Shown here in pieces: positions 1 to 5,699 of a DNA stretch of 7,390 nucleotides; positions within the stretch are counted from its first letter, which is position 1, and each line of letters starts with the position of its first letter. The notes under the pieces were generated by a model. The model saw only the letters and a program-made list of their open reading frames with translations. It had not been told where the DNA came from and did no database searches. Source of the DNA: JBOFDK01 sp051650305 (GTDB lineage Bacteria; Bacillota; Clostridia; Lachnospirales; Cellulosilyticaceae); the NCBI GenBank assembly GCA_051650305.1, contig JBOFIT010000144.1, positions 1 through 7,390 of the forward strand, read 5' to 3'. Both the position numbers and the translations under genes were made by a program.

Positions 1-1
1 C

Positions 2-214
2 AAAACTTATGAACTCTTAAAGTCAGTCCGTGAAGATTTACGAGAGCTTGAAAAACAACAACATGCTATAGATTTGGAGCAGGCCCAGTATTATACCAGC
101 CTAGCTGATACACTATGTCTATTGCCACTTATCTATGAATCTCATCAAGAACTTCTTGGTAGAGTCATTAGACTTGATAGCGACCTAAAGCTACTTAAAA
201 CTAAGTTGTTGTAA
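2..214 (+). CDS. C-terminal fragment of an unidentified helical protein
   Basis: An open frame enters from the left edge and runs 70 codons to a TAA. It has no start in the window, so only the C-terminus is visible. The peptide begins KTYELLKSVREDLRELEKQQ and ends LDSDLKLLKTKLL. It is rich in Leu, Glu, Lys and Gln with heptad-like Leu spacing, so it is probably a long helix or coiled coil; no membrane segment or catalytic motif is visible. The frame looks coding: no internal stops, and a perfect terminator starts 10 bases after the stop. I do not recognise the family. It converges on rlmCD and lies next to a stretch with signs of past integration, so it could be cargo of a mobile element, but this is inferred from position alone. 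Confidence 0.7.
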   Translation, partial: KTYELLKSVREDLRELEKQQHAIDLEQAQYYTSLADTLCLLPLIYESHQELLGRVIRLDSDLKLLKTKLL

Positions 215-224
215 TAATTGCAGA

Positions 225-247
225 GGATGCCAGCTGGCATCCTTTTT
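225..247 (+). terminator. Rho-independent terminator of the left-edge gene
   Basis: A perfect 7-bp GC-rich stem (GGATGCC / GGCATCC, 225-231 and 236-242) with loop AGCT is followed by five T on the plus strand. It starts 10 bases after the TAA of the left-edge gene and so terminates that transcript. Confidence 0.9.
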
Positions 248-263
248 ACATATCTAATTCCTA

Positions 264-350
264 TCAGCCTTGCAAAAAATACTCTAGTTCAGTCAATGCC
301 TTCATCGTCTTTAGTAAATATATTTTGTCCACTTTTTGTCCAAAAGTACA
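264..350 (-). pseudogene. Short coding-like remnant, possibly the tail of a tyrosine integrase
   Basis: On the minus strand, 28 codons run from just after a TAG (351-353) to a TGA at 264-266. They read FGQKVDKIYLLK followed by MKALTELEYFLQG. The residue mix looks like a real C-terminus, and a motif like FGQKVDK resembles tails of some Gram-positive phage-type tyrosine integrases; that likeness is from memory and weak. No start codon or ribosome site precedes it, and it lies beyond a minus-strand terminator, so it is probably not expressed as a gene. An octamer, GGACAAAA, occurs twice within its first codons. It could also be a chance open stretch. Confidence 0.3.
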
Positions 351-352
351 CT

Positions 353-381
353 AAAAAAGGCTAGAGCAAATCGCCCTAACC
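353..381 (-). terminator. Rho-independent terminator downstream of rlmCD
   Basis: Read on the minus strand, GGTTAGGGC (381-373) pairs with GCTCTAGCC (367-359) over 9 bp including two G-U pairs, with a 5-base loop, and is followed directly by six T. It lies about 130 bases past the rlmCD stop, after both decayed tail copies. This suggests it was the terminator of an older version of the gene, whose tail ends at 393, only about 12 bases before the stem. Confidence 0.85.
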
Positions 382-392
382 TTTGGTATTAC

Positions 393-431
393 TTAGTTTT
401 CTTTCACTAGAAGCGCTACAGTCTCTGTGGT
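393..431 (-). pseudogene. Decayed second copy of the rlmCD 3' end (distal copy)
   Basis: Minus-strand codons here read TTETVALLVKEN followed by TAA. The last codons of the intact rlmCD upstream read HVESVALLVKDC followed by a stop. The two agree at E and VALLVK, have similar residues at S/T and D/E, and place the stop at the same point. The frame differs from that of rlmCD. Upstream the peptide (KSDWKQR) no longer resembles the family. Almost every matching codon differs at synonymous positions, so this is not a recent duplication but the tail of a diverged homologue. The glutamate corresponds to the catalytic base of the family, which fits a functional tail that has since been cut off. Confidence 0.65.
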
Positions 432-480
432 TCGCTGTTTCCAATCAGACTTCACTAACGTTCGTCTTCTTGGACAGCTA

Positions 481-513
481 TCACACGGTCAGTGCTACTA
501 CTTCTCTTCGTCC
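481..513 (-). pseudogene. Decayed copy of the rlmCD 3' end (proximal copy)
   Basis: Immediately after the rlmCD stop and in the same frame, the minus strand reads GRREVVALTV and then TGA. The stretch E-V-V-A-L-T-V mirrors E-S-V-A-L-L-V of the intact C-terminus about 42 bases upstream. It is shorter and less similar than the distal copy, so alone it would be weak; with the distal copy it suggests a series of replaced tails. Readthrough of the rlmCD TAA would add this decapeptide, but I see no reason to expect that. Confidence 0.45.
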
Positions 514-1881
514 TTAACAGTCCTTGACAAGTAAAGCCACTGACTCGACGTGAACCGTATTCGGGAACATGTCCACACATTGTATCTTCACAGTCTTGTA
601 GCCTGCTTCTTTGAAGAGTGGTAAATCACGTGCTAAACTTGTAGGCTTACATGAGATATAGAGAAGTTCCTTCGCACCGAAGTTAGCAATCTTTTGGATG
701 GCTTTTGGGTGGATCCCTTCTCTTGGTGGATCGAGAACGATCATCTCTGGTTTCACATGGAAGTTCTCGACTTCTGTAAGAACATCACCTGCTACGAAGT
801 GGCAGTTTGCCAGATTGTTAAGCTTTGCATTTTCTTCTGCTTTAACCACTGCTTCTGCTACGATTTCGATACCGTATACTTCTTTGGCTTTAGATGCCAT
901 GATCTGTGCAATGGTTCCTGTGCCTGAGTAAAGGTCAAATACGACTTTACTTGTGATATCATCTACCATATCCAGTGCTGTCTTGTAAAGGACTTCTGCA
1001 CCTTTTGTATTTGTCTGGAAGAATGAGAATGGTGAGATATTGAACTTAAGGCCTAGTATCTCTTCTGTCAGGTAGTCTACACCGTAAAGTGTCGTTACTT
1101 TCTCTGGCTTCACTGCATCTGCTAATGTATCGCTAAGGGTATGCAGTACACCTGATACTTTCCCTTTCGTGCCAAGATTTGCTAGCTCATTGGCAAGTGG
1201 TGTCAAGTCAAAGTCCATTTGGCTTGATGTTACGATATTTACCAGTAAATCGCCTGTCGTTTCTGAGCGGCGTACCAGTAAGTAACGCATAAAGCCTTCA
1301 TGCATTTTCTTTTTGTAGAATGGTAGGCGGTATGTGTGTACGTAACGTAGCACATAACGTAAGATTCTGCTGAAATCTTCATCTACGATTTGGCAGCCAT
1401 CTACTGTGATGATGTCGAATGTACTATTCTTACGGTGCATCCCTAATGCAGTTGGGCCGTCTTTACACTCATCCCCAAAAGAAAACTCCATTTTATTGCG
1501 GTATGCCCACTGACTTGGACTCGCTACGATACCCATATCTTCAAAATCAGTGACATTTTGGTTCGCTAGTAATGTCATCACTTGGTCATGCTTATGCTCA
1601 AGTTGTGATGTGTATGGGATATGCTGCATCGCACAGCCGCCACATAAGCCAAAGTACTGGCACTGTGGTTTCACGAAATGTGCTGGATTTTCGATCACTT
1701 CTGTGACTTTACCTTCCCATTTCCCTTTACGTCTACGAAGTAAACGGGCTGCTACTTTTTGTCCCACGAATGTATCTGGGACAGTAACGAATGTTTCCAA
1801 TTCTTCTATATACATAACCCCTTTATTTGGGAATTTAACTTCTTGTATAACACCTTGTATGATTTCACCTTTTTTAGCCAT
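514..1881 (-). CDS. rlmCD: 23S rRNA (uracil-C5)-methyltransferase, RlmCD/RlmD (RumA) type
   Basis: A cytoplasmic SAM-dependent enzyme that makes 5-methyluridine in 23S rRNA. The 455-residue protein has an N-terminal TRAM RNA-binding domain (about 1-65), a [4Fe-4S] cluster set C74-x5-C80-x2-C83 with C163, then the Rossmann methyltransferase domain. Visible motifs are FFQTN (287-291), the SAM loop DLYSGTGTI (316-324), DPPREG (384-389), the nucleophile C411 in SCKPTS, and the general-base E446 in HVES near the C-terminus. The start at 1881 is preferred over an in-frame ATG at 1953: it has AAGGAG five bases upstream, the protein then begins MAKKGEIIQG like a TRAM domain, and the longer frame overlaps the likely promoter. 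Gram-positive bacteria often use one enzyme for both U747 and U1939, but the target sites cannot be read from sequence, so RlmD-type activity remains possible. The final codons show signs of tail exchange. Confidence 0.93.
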   Translation of the reverse strand: MAKKGEIIQGVIQEVKFPNKGVMYIEELETFVTVPDTFVGQKVAARLLRRRKGKWEGKVTEVIENPAHFVKPQCQYFGLCGGCAMQHIPYTSQLEHKHDQVMTLLANQNVTDFEDMGIVASPSQWAYRNKMEFSFGDECKDGPTALGMHRKNSTFDIITVDGCQIVDEDFSRILRYVLRYVHTYRLPFYKKKMHEGFMRYLLVRRSETTGDLLVNIVTSSQMDFDLTPLANELANLGTKGKVSGVLHTLSDTLADAVKPEKVTTLYGVDYLTEEILGLKFNISPFSFFQTNTKGAEVLYKTALDMVDDITSKVVFDLYSGTGTIAQIMASKAKEVYGIEIVAEAVVKAEENAKLNNLANCHFVAGDVLTEVENFHVKPEMIVLDPPREGIHPKAIQKIANFGAKELLYISCKPTSLARDLPLFKEAGYKTVKIQCVDMFPNTVHVESVALLVKDC

Positions 1882-1886
1882 AATAA

Positions 1887-1892
1887 CTCCTT
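1887..1892 (-). promoter_or_regulatory. Ribosome binding site that fixes the rlmCD start
   Basis: AAGGAG on the minus strand, five bases before the ATG at 1881. The in-frame ATG at 1953 has no comparable site, which argues for the shorter protein. Confidence 0.8.
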
Positions 1893-1924
1893 TTATATTG
1901 GATTCCACGAATGTGACACCCATT

Positions 1925-1953
1925 ATTTTGTCATATTCATACTTTATTTTCAA
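1925..1953 (-). promoter_or_regulatory. Putative sigma-A promoter of rlmCD
   Basis: On the minus strand TTGAAA (1953-1948) and CAAAAT (1930-1925) are separated by 17 bases. The -35 box is good and the -10 box matches four of six positions. It lies about 45 bases upstream of the chosen start codon, leaving a short leader. Boxes were found by eye. Confidence 0.4.
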
Positions 1954-1981
1954 GTCTTTTCACAAAGATTCTCTCGATAGG

Positions 1982-2011
1982 TTGAAATGACTTAAACTTT
2001 TAAAGTATAAT
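1982..2011 (+). promoter_or_regulatory. Sigma-A-type promoter of the PilZ gene
   Basis: TTGAAA (1982-1987) and a perfect TATAAT (2006-2011) are separated by 18 bases on the plus strand, about 43 bases before the PilZ start codon. It is back to back with the rlmCD promoter, so the two genes are divergently transcribed from this gap. Confidence 0.7.
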
Positions 2012-2053
2012 ATAAACATATAGTTAATTTAATTTTTTTTAGGGGGGACATGG

Positions 2054-2782
2054 ATGTCTAACACAATCAATCGAGACACTGAAACGATCACATCCAGTAT
2101 CTTAATGTATCAAGAGAGTATTATGAGGGATATCAATACTAAAATGCGCCTTAAGGATGACCATGACAAGTGTTATCTAACAACTATTACAAAATGGGAA
2201 AATGACACCCTTATTTTCCCAGGGCCTTTAGCACAACGTGACTGGGTGCTTTTCGCATTACCAACCGTTCTCGAGTGCTGTTTTGTCACACGTAATGCCA
2301 TGTATATGACGCGTATTGAACTTTTTGATCGTAAACGTACTGAACATGAGCTTATCTATAAAGCTCGTATTGTGGCTATTATCGAAAAAAAGCAACAGCG
2401 TGCACACTTCCGCTTGGATGTGCTGGTACCTATCCATTATGCCGTTCTTACCACGCCAACTGGTGAAAAGCTAGAAACCATTACAAAGATAAAAGGGACT
2501 TGTGTCAATATCAGTGTAGGCGGTATGTGTATGGTGTGTAATGAACGCCTTGATGCCAATCAGCATCTGGCGATTTATCTAGACTTTCTAGACAATCAAT
2601 TACTTATCTCAGGTAAAATACTTTATAAAGGCCAATCTAATGAAAATGGTACATACAGCCATCATGTTCAATTCTATGGGATGGATCTTCAAAAAGAAAA
2701 CTTGCTTTCTCGTCTTATCTTTGAAAAGCAACGTATGCAAATGCGCCAAACAGCAACGCCTTTATACCAAAAGAAATCCTAG
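2054..2782 (+). CDS. PilZ-domain c-di-GMP receptor, YcgR-like (flagellar brake type)
   Basis: A 242-residue cytoplasmic protein. The N-terminal half (about 38-110) is a beta-rich region like the YcgR N-terminal domain, and a PilZ domain occupies about 114-225. The c-di-GMP-binding signature is complete: R116-x3-R120 in QQRAHFR, and N152-x-S154-x2-G157 in NISVGG. The end VQFYGMD...LLSRLIFEKQR is typical of PilZ domains. Family members bind c-di-GMP and slow flagellar motors or change secretion and surface behaviour; no flagellar gene lies nearby, so the output is unknown. A strong AGGGGGG sits six bases before the ATG. An earlier ATG at 2050 is out of frame and reads only three codons. It is a single gene with its own promoter and terminator, divergent from rlmCD and convergent with the GH18 gene. 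Confidence 0.88.
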   Translation: MSNTINRDTETITSSILMYQESIMRDINTKMRLKDDHDKCYLTTITKWENDTLIFPGPLAQRDWVLFALPTVLECCFVTRNAMYMTRIELFDRKRTEHELIYKARIVAIIEKKQQRAHFRLDVLVPIHYAVLTTPTGEKLETITKIKGTCVNISVGGMCMVCNERLDANQHLAIYLDFLDNQLLISGKILYKGQSNENGTYSHHVQFYGMDLQKENLLSRLIFEKQRMQMRQTATPLYQKKS

Positions 2783-2807
2783 CATCGTCGCTAGGATTTC
2801 TTTTTTT
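2773..2807. terminator. Terminator shared by the converging PilZ and GH18 genes
   Basis: An 11-bp perfect stem, GAAATCCTAGC / GCTAGGATTTC (2773-2783 and 2790-2800), with a 6-base loop is followed by seven T on the plus strand. On the minus strand the stem is followed by the T-rich run TTTTGG, so it may also stop the GH18 transcript, whose stop codon lies only about 10 bases away. The PilZ stop codon TAG (2780-2782) is inside the left arm. Confidence 0.9.
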
Positions 2808-2809
2808 GT

Positions 2810-4363
2810 TTATGGTTTTTGTATCAGTTCCTTATAAATAAGCTGGGTAAGTACAGGATTTCCTGGCCGTTCACAGGTCGCTTCCCAAATGATGGCCCCA
2901 CCTAGATGATTTTTATTGATATAGTCCATCTTGATTTGAATGGACTGTGGATCATCGTATGTATAAAACTCTTTCTTGCTGCTACTATATAAATAAGGCA
3001 CCTGGCTTATAGGGTCCCAATACTTAGTAAAGGCAGGGTCTTTTTCTAGCTGCTCTACCACATAATAATAAGGATTATTTCCAGCCGGTACACCGCCGTC
3101 AAACATACCTCTAGCACCTCTATACCCCATACCATCTGGTGTCACCTGTGCATAAAGTCCGGGTAGTCCTGGTACCACTTCTACTGGTTCTACATTTTTC
3201 CAACCTCTGGTATAGTAAGGTATGCCGATGACAATCTTTTCATTGGGCATGCCGGCTTGCATCATGTGCTTCACTGCATCATGGACACTATACTCGCTTA
3301 CCACCTGATCATAAGGATTCGCCTTATCTCTACGGCTATATAGCTGGGATTGATGGCCCGTCACTTCTTCCCATGCACCATGGAAGTCATAAGTCATCAA
3401 GTTGACAAAATCCACATACGGCTCATACCCTCTGACATCTGTCTTTTCTATCTTATCTACACCGGCACATGCTGCAATACTTAGTTCATAGTAGGTGCCA
3501 TCTTCTTTACCTGCTTGGTCTAATGCTTTTCTTAAAGTCTTTAGTAGCAAGGTATAGTTCTCTTTATCTTTTTCACTGGCTCTAGGGTTTCCTTGGTCAT
3601 TGTGATTATCATTTTTATCAGGTTCCCTCACGACGCCAGGATACTCCCAGTCAATATCCAGTCCATCAAACTCGTAGTCTCGCATCATGGCAATGGCACT
3701 TTCTGCAAAGACTTTTCGATTCGCTTCAGTGGCAGCTACTTCTACGAAATTGGCTGATTGTGTCCAGCCGCCGATGCTCATCATCATCTTTACTTGTGGG
3801 TGGGCTTTCTTAGCTTTACGCACCGCACCAATGGCACCTCTGTAAGGCGAGTCCCAAGCTTCACCTGTCCCTGCATCTGCTTCGAGTGCCGCAAATTTGT
3901 CAAAAAGCTTGATATGATGGGTAGGTACTTCCGAACCGATAGTAGCACTTGCACCTTGGATTGTGAAGAATGCATAGTTCATATGGGTAATAGATTCCCA
4001 CGGAATAGACTGGGGCATCCAATTACCATGGCCACCATAAATCCCCCATTCGGGATAGTACATGACCACTCTTTTTTGTGCCGTGGATGGCTTTACAGGT
4101 AAAGGGGCTATGTCTAAGTCTAAATCTCCCTCTACTACATCCTCATCTTTTTCCCCTTGCTCTCCTACTATTGCTTCTGGCTCCTTGGTAGTGCCTTCTG
4201 TAGCTTCTTCTGTATTCGCTTCTGTGCTTTCTTGTAAGGTTTCGGGCTTGGTAAGGGTCGTCTGCCCTTGTATAGATGCTTCACCACCTTGTATCAAATA
4301 CATAAAAAGGCCTATGATGCAACATAACATCCCTATCAAACTTAAGGTTAATACTTTTTTCAT
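2810..4363 (-). CDS. Membrane-anchored or secreted GH18 glycoside hydrolase (chitinase-like)
   Basis: A 517-residue extracytoplasmic enzyme. Residues 1-3 are MKK, about 4-24 form one hydrophobic segment, and 30-90 are a Glu/Thr-rich acidic linker. The GH18 barrel fills about 97-505. Motifs: YYPEWG (102-107), SIGGW (196-200), the catalytic D233-x2-D236-x-D238-x-E240 in DGLDIDWEYP with E240 as acid, MTYDFHGAW (323-331), YYTRGW (383-388), which opens the insertion domain of subfamily A chitinases, and a C-terminal GGAIIWEATCERPGNP whose Trp closes the substrate site. The family cleaves beta-1,4 GlcNAc polymers with substrate assistance; chitin, peptidoglycan-derived or glycoprotein glycans are all possible, and no chitin-binding domain is seen. 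C14 and C15 lack the small residue needed for a lipobox, so the segment is an anchor or signal peptide. AGGGAGAGGGG precedes the ATG. It follows the small helical gene by 23 bases, so the two are probably co-transcribed. Confidence 0.92.
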   Translation of the reverse strand: MKKVLTLSLIGMLCCIIGLFMYLIQGGEASIQGQTTLTKPETLQESTEANTEEATEGTTKEPEAIVGEQGEKDEDVVEGDLDLDIAPLPVKPSTAQKRVVMYYPEWGIYGGHGNWMPQSIPWESITHMNYAFFTIQGASATIGSEVPTHHIKLFDKFAALEADAGTGEAWDSPYRGAIGAVRKAKKAHPQVKMMMSIGGWTQSANFVEVAATEANRKVFAESAIAMMRDYEFDGLDIDWEYPGVVREPDKNDNHNDQGNPRASEKDKENYTLLLKTLRKALDQAGKEDGTYYELSIAACAGVDKIEKTDVRGYEPYVDFVNLMTYDFHGAWEEVTGHQSQLYSRRDKANPYDQVVSEYSVHDAVKHMMQAGMPNEKIVIGIPYYTRGWKNVEPVEVVPGLPGLYAQVTPDGMGYRGARGMFDGGVPAGNNPYYYVVEQLEKDPAFTKYWDPISQVPYLYSSSKKEFYTYDDPQSIQIKMDYINKNHLGGAIIWEATCERPGNPVLTQLIYKELIQKP

Positions 4364-4386
4364 CGTCCCCTCTCCCTTTTTTTGTT

Positions 4387-4695
4387 TTACAGGTGTTCTA
4401 ATAAGGCAAGGATCTCCATTTCTAAGACGGTATTAAAGCCTTCTTCCTTTAAAGCTTTAAGCTTTACGTCTATATGATGTAATCGCATCAGGTATGCCCA
4501 TTCTTCTTCTCCTTGCTTATACGTCCCTAGCACCTGCTCTTTTTCTTTTCGCGCGTCTTCTAATGTCAACTCGCCCTTTGCATATTGCTGATAAAGTCCC
4601 CTTGCAGCGATATAATACGCTTGCTCATAGCCACGTAATCCAGTAGGCAAGGTGAATCCTTGCTTAGCTTGGCGATCAAGTTCTTTTATGTCCAT
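4387..4695 (-). CDS. Small helical protein of unknown function, first gene of the GH18 operon
   Basis: A 102-residue protein with no signal peptide or membrane span. It looks almost entirely helical: a Tyr/Ala-rich segment (LRGYEQAYYIAARGLYQQYA, 20-39), a charged helix (GELTLEDARKEKEQVL, 41-56), and a final part ending LEMEILALLEHL. GAGGAG lies nine bases before the ATG. The open frame has good coding character and a probable promoter upstream, and its stop is 23 bases from the GH18 start with no terminator between, so they likely share a transcript. I do not recognise the family. The helical pattern reminds me of small proteins in clostridial prophages, which is an impression and not evidence. 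A link to the GH18 enzyme is inferred from context only. Confidence 0.75.
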   Translation of the reverse strand: MDIKELDRQAKQGFTLPTGLRGYEQAYYIAARGLYQQYAKGELTLEDARKEKEQVLGTYKQGEEEWAYLMRLHHIDVKLKALKEEGFNTVLEMEILALLEHL

Positions 4696-4747
4696 TGTCG
4701 AAGTCTCCTCTTCTACCTTTTGTCCCGTAAGGTCTGTCCTTTCTTGT

Positions 4748-4776
4748 ATTATACCTCATGCTGTGATAAATGGATA
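4748..4776 (-). promoter_or_regulatory. Putative promoter of the small gene-GH18 operon
   Basis: A perfect TATAAT on the minus strand (4753-4748) lies about 50 bases before the small gene's ATG. At 17 bases upstream the -35 candidate TATCCA (4776-4771) is poor, so activation by a regulator or a different sigma factor is possible. Confidence 0.45.
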
Positions 4777-4830
4777 GCGACCTTCCTTAATATATGCGTT
4801 ACATTTTGAATGCTCTCCTTGGTACATAAT

Positions 4831-4884
4831 AAAAACTTCCAATAATGTCATACAACGTATGTTTATACATCATTGGAAGTTTTT
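4831..4884 (-). terminator. Long hairpin terminator after yebC
   Basis: Arms 4831-4848 and 4867-4884 pair over 18 positions with a single mismatch, starting AAAAACTTCCAAT. The apex holds a second small stem, CATAC / GTATG (4849-4853 and 4857-4861). On the minus strand the stem ends in five T. It starts two bases after the yebC stop codon. The arms are A/T-bounded on both sides, so it may also act against plus-strand transcription. Confidence 0.8.
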
Positions 4885-4886
4885 GT

Positions 4887-5621
4887 CTACTCTTCTACAT
4901 TATCACAGTTGTGGTAGATCTCCTGCACATCATCATCGTTTTCAAGAAGATCCATCATTTTTTCCCATGCTTTGATATTGCTCTCATCAAGGCTTGCACT
5001 TGTCTGAGGAATCATGGTCACTTCTGAAGATGCCATTTCAATCCCTGCTTCTTCGATGGCTTTACATACATCTCCAAAAGCTTCTGGTGTCGTAAGTACA
5101 GTGTAGCCTTCTTCTTCTGCTTCGAAATCATCTGCACCTGCTTCAATAGCAAGCATCATCAGTTCATCTTCATCCATGTCTGTTGCTTCACGTTCGATAA
5201 CGATTTGGCCTTTTTTATCAAACATAAACGCTACACAACCTGAAGTACCCATATTCCCATTTCCTTTTGAGAATGCTGCACGTACGTTAGCCGCTGTACG
5301 ATTTTTATTATCTGTTAAGGTATCTACGATCACAGCGATTCCATTTGGACCATAGCCTTCATAAGTCATGTATTCATAACTTACACCATCTGCATCGCCT
5401 GCTGCTTTTTTGATACTTCTTTGAATCGTATCATTTGGCATATTGTTTGACTTTGCTTTACGAATAATGTCATTTAATTTGTTGTTAAGTGTTGGGTCTG
5501 CCCCACCTTCTTTAACTGCTACTGCAATCTCTCTACCCATCTTGGTAAAAATGCGACCTTTTTGTGCATCGTTCTTTGCTTTTTTATGTTTAATATTGGC
5601 AAACTTTGAATGTCCTGACAT
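4887..5621 (-). CDS. yebC: YebC/PmpR/TACO1-family translation (formerly transcription) factor
   Basis: A 244-residue cytoplasmic protein of normal family length. It opens with the conserved MSGHSKFANIKHKKAKNDAQ (most relatives have MAGHSKWANI), followed by RIFTKMGREI, and shows the family's middle block YEGYGPNGIAVIV (87-99) with TLTDNKNRTAANVR and GCVAFMF. It was long annotated as a DNA-binding regulator. Its mitochondrial relative TACO1 and later bacterial work link the family to translation, helping ribosomes through proline-rich stretches; which applies here cannot be read from sequence. The C-terminal third is strongly acidic (DEDELMM, EAEEEGY, ENDDD). AAGGAGG precedes the ATG by nine bases. 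It has a probable promoter of its own in the 78-base gap after yigZ and a strong terminator behind it, so it is likely a single-gene unit. Confidence 0.95.
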   Translation of the reverse strand: MSGHSKFANIKHKKAKNDAQKGRIFTKMGREIAVAVKEGGADPTLNNKLNDIIRKAKSNNMPNDTIQRSIKKAAGDADGVSYEYMTYEGYGPNGIAVIVDTLTDNKNRTAANVRAAFSKGNGNMGTSGCVAFMFDKKGQIVIEREATDMDEDELMMLAIEAGADDFEAEEEGYTVLTTPEAFGDVCKAIEEAGIEMASSEVTMIPQTSASLDESNIKAWEKMMDLLENDDDVQEIYHNCDNVEE

Positions 5622-5654
5622 AATCAGAATCCTCCTTATATATGTTCATATTCT

Positions 5655-5699
5655 CGTATAATCCTTCTTATTTTACCATAGTCAATGGATTTTAGGCAA
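5655..5699 (-). promoter_or_regulatory. Putative promoter region of yebC (two overlapping candidates)
   Basis: On the minus strand, TTGCCT (5699-5694) with TAAAAT (5675-5670) is spaced by 18 bases, and TTGACT (5685-5680) with TATACG (5660-5655) by 19. Either could serve yebC; the upstream pair touches the last codon of yigZ. The choice cannot be made by eye. Confidence 0.4.

Noticed and set aside
1882..1953. Extra 24 N-terminal codons for rlmCD starting at 1953
   Set aside because: They lack a ribosome site, overlap the putative promoter, and the downstream ATG has AAGGAG at ideal spacing.
1550..1990. 146-codon plus-strand open frame with an ATG
   Set aside because: It lies antisense over the 5' half of rlmCD, has Cys/Ser/Phe-rich composition typical of a shadow frame, and has no ribosome site.
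2050..2061. ATG four bases before the PilZ start, reading three codons to a stop
   Set aside because: Too short to matter; the annotated ATG has the better spacing to AGGGGGG.
4322..4324. C14 or C15 of the GH18 protein as a lipobox cysteine
   Set aside because: The residue before C14 is Leu and before C15 is Cys; neither matches the small residue needed before a lipidated cysteine.
4062..4436. 124-codon plus-strand open frame
   Set aside because: It is antisense to the acidic linker of the GH18 gene; its Ser/Pro-rich content mirrors the Glu/Thr-rich sense codons.
4796..4825. AAGGAG followed ten bases later by ATG-TAA on the minus strand, like a start-stop leader
   Set aside because: It lies upstream of the likely operon promoter and would be outside that transcript; a two-codon match is easily chance.
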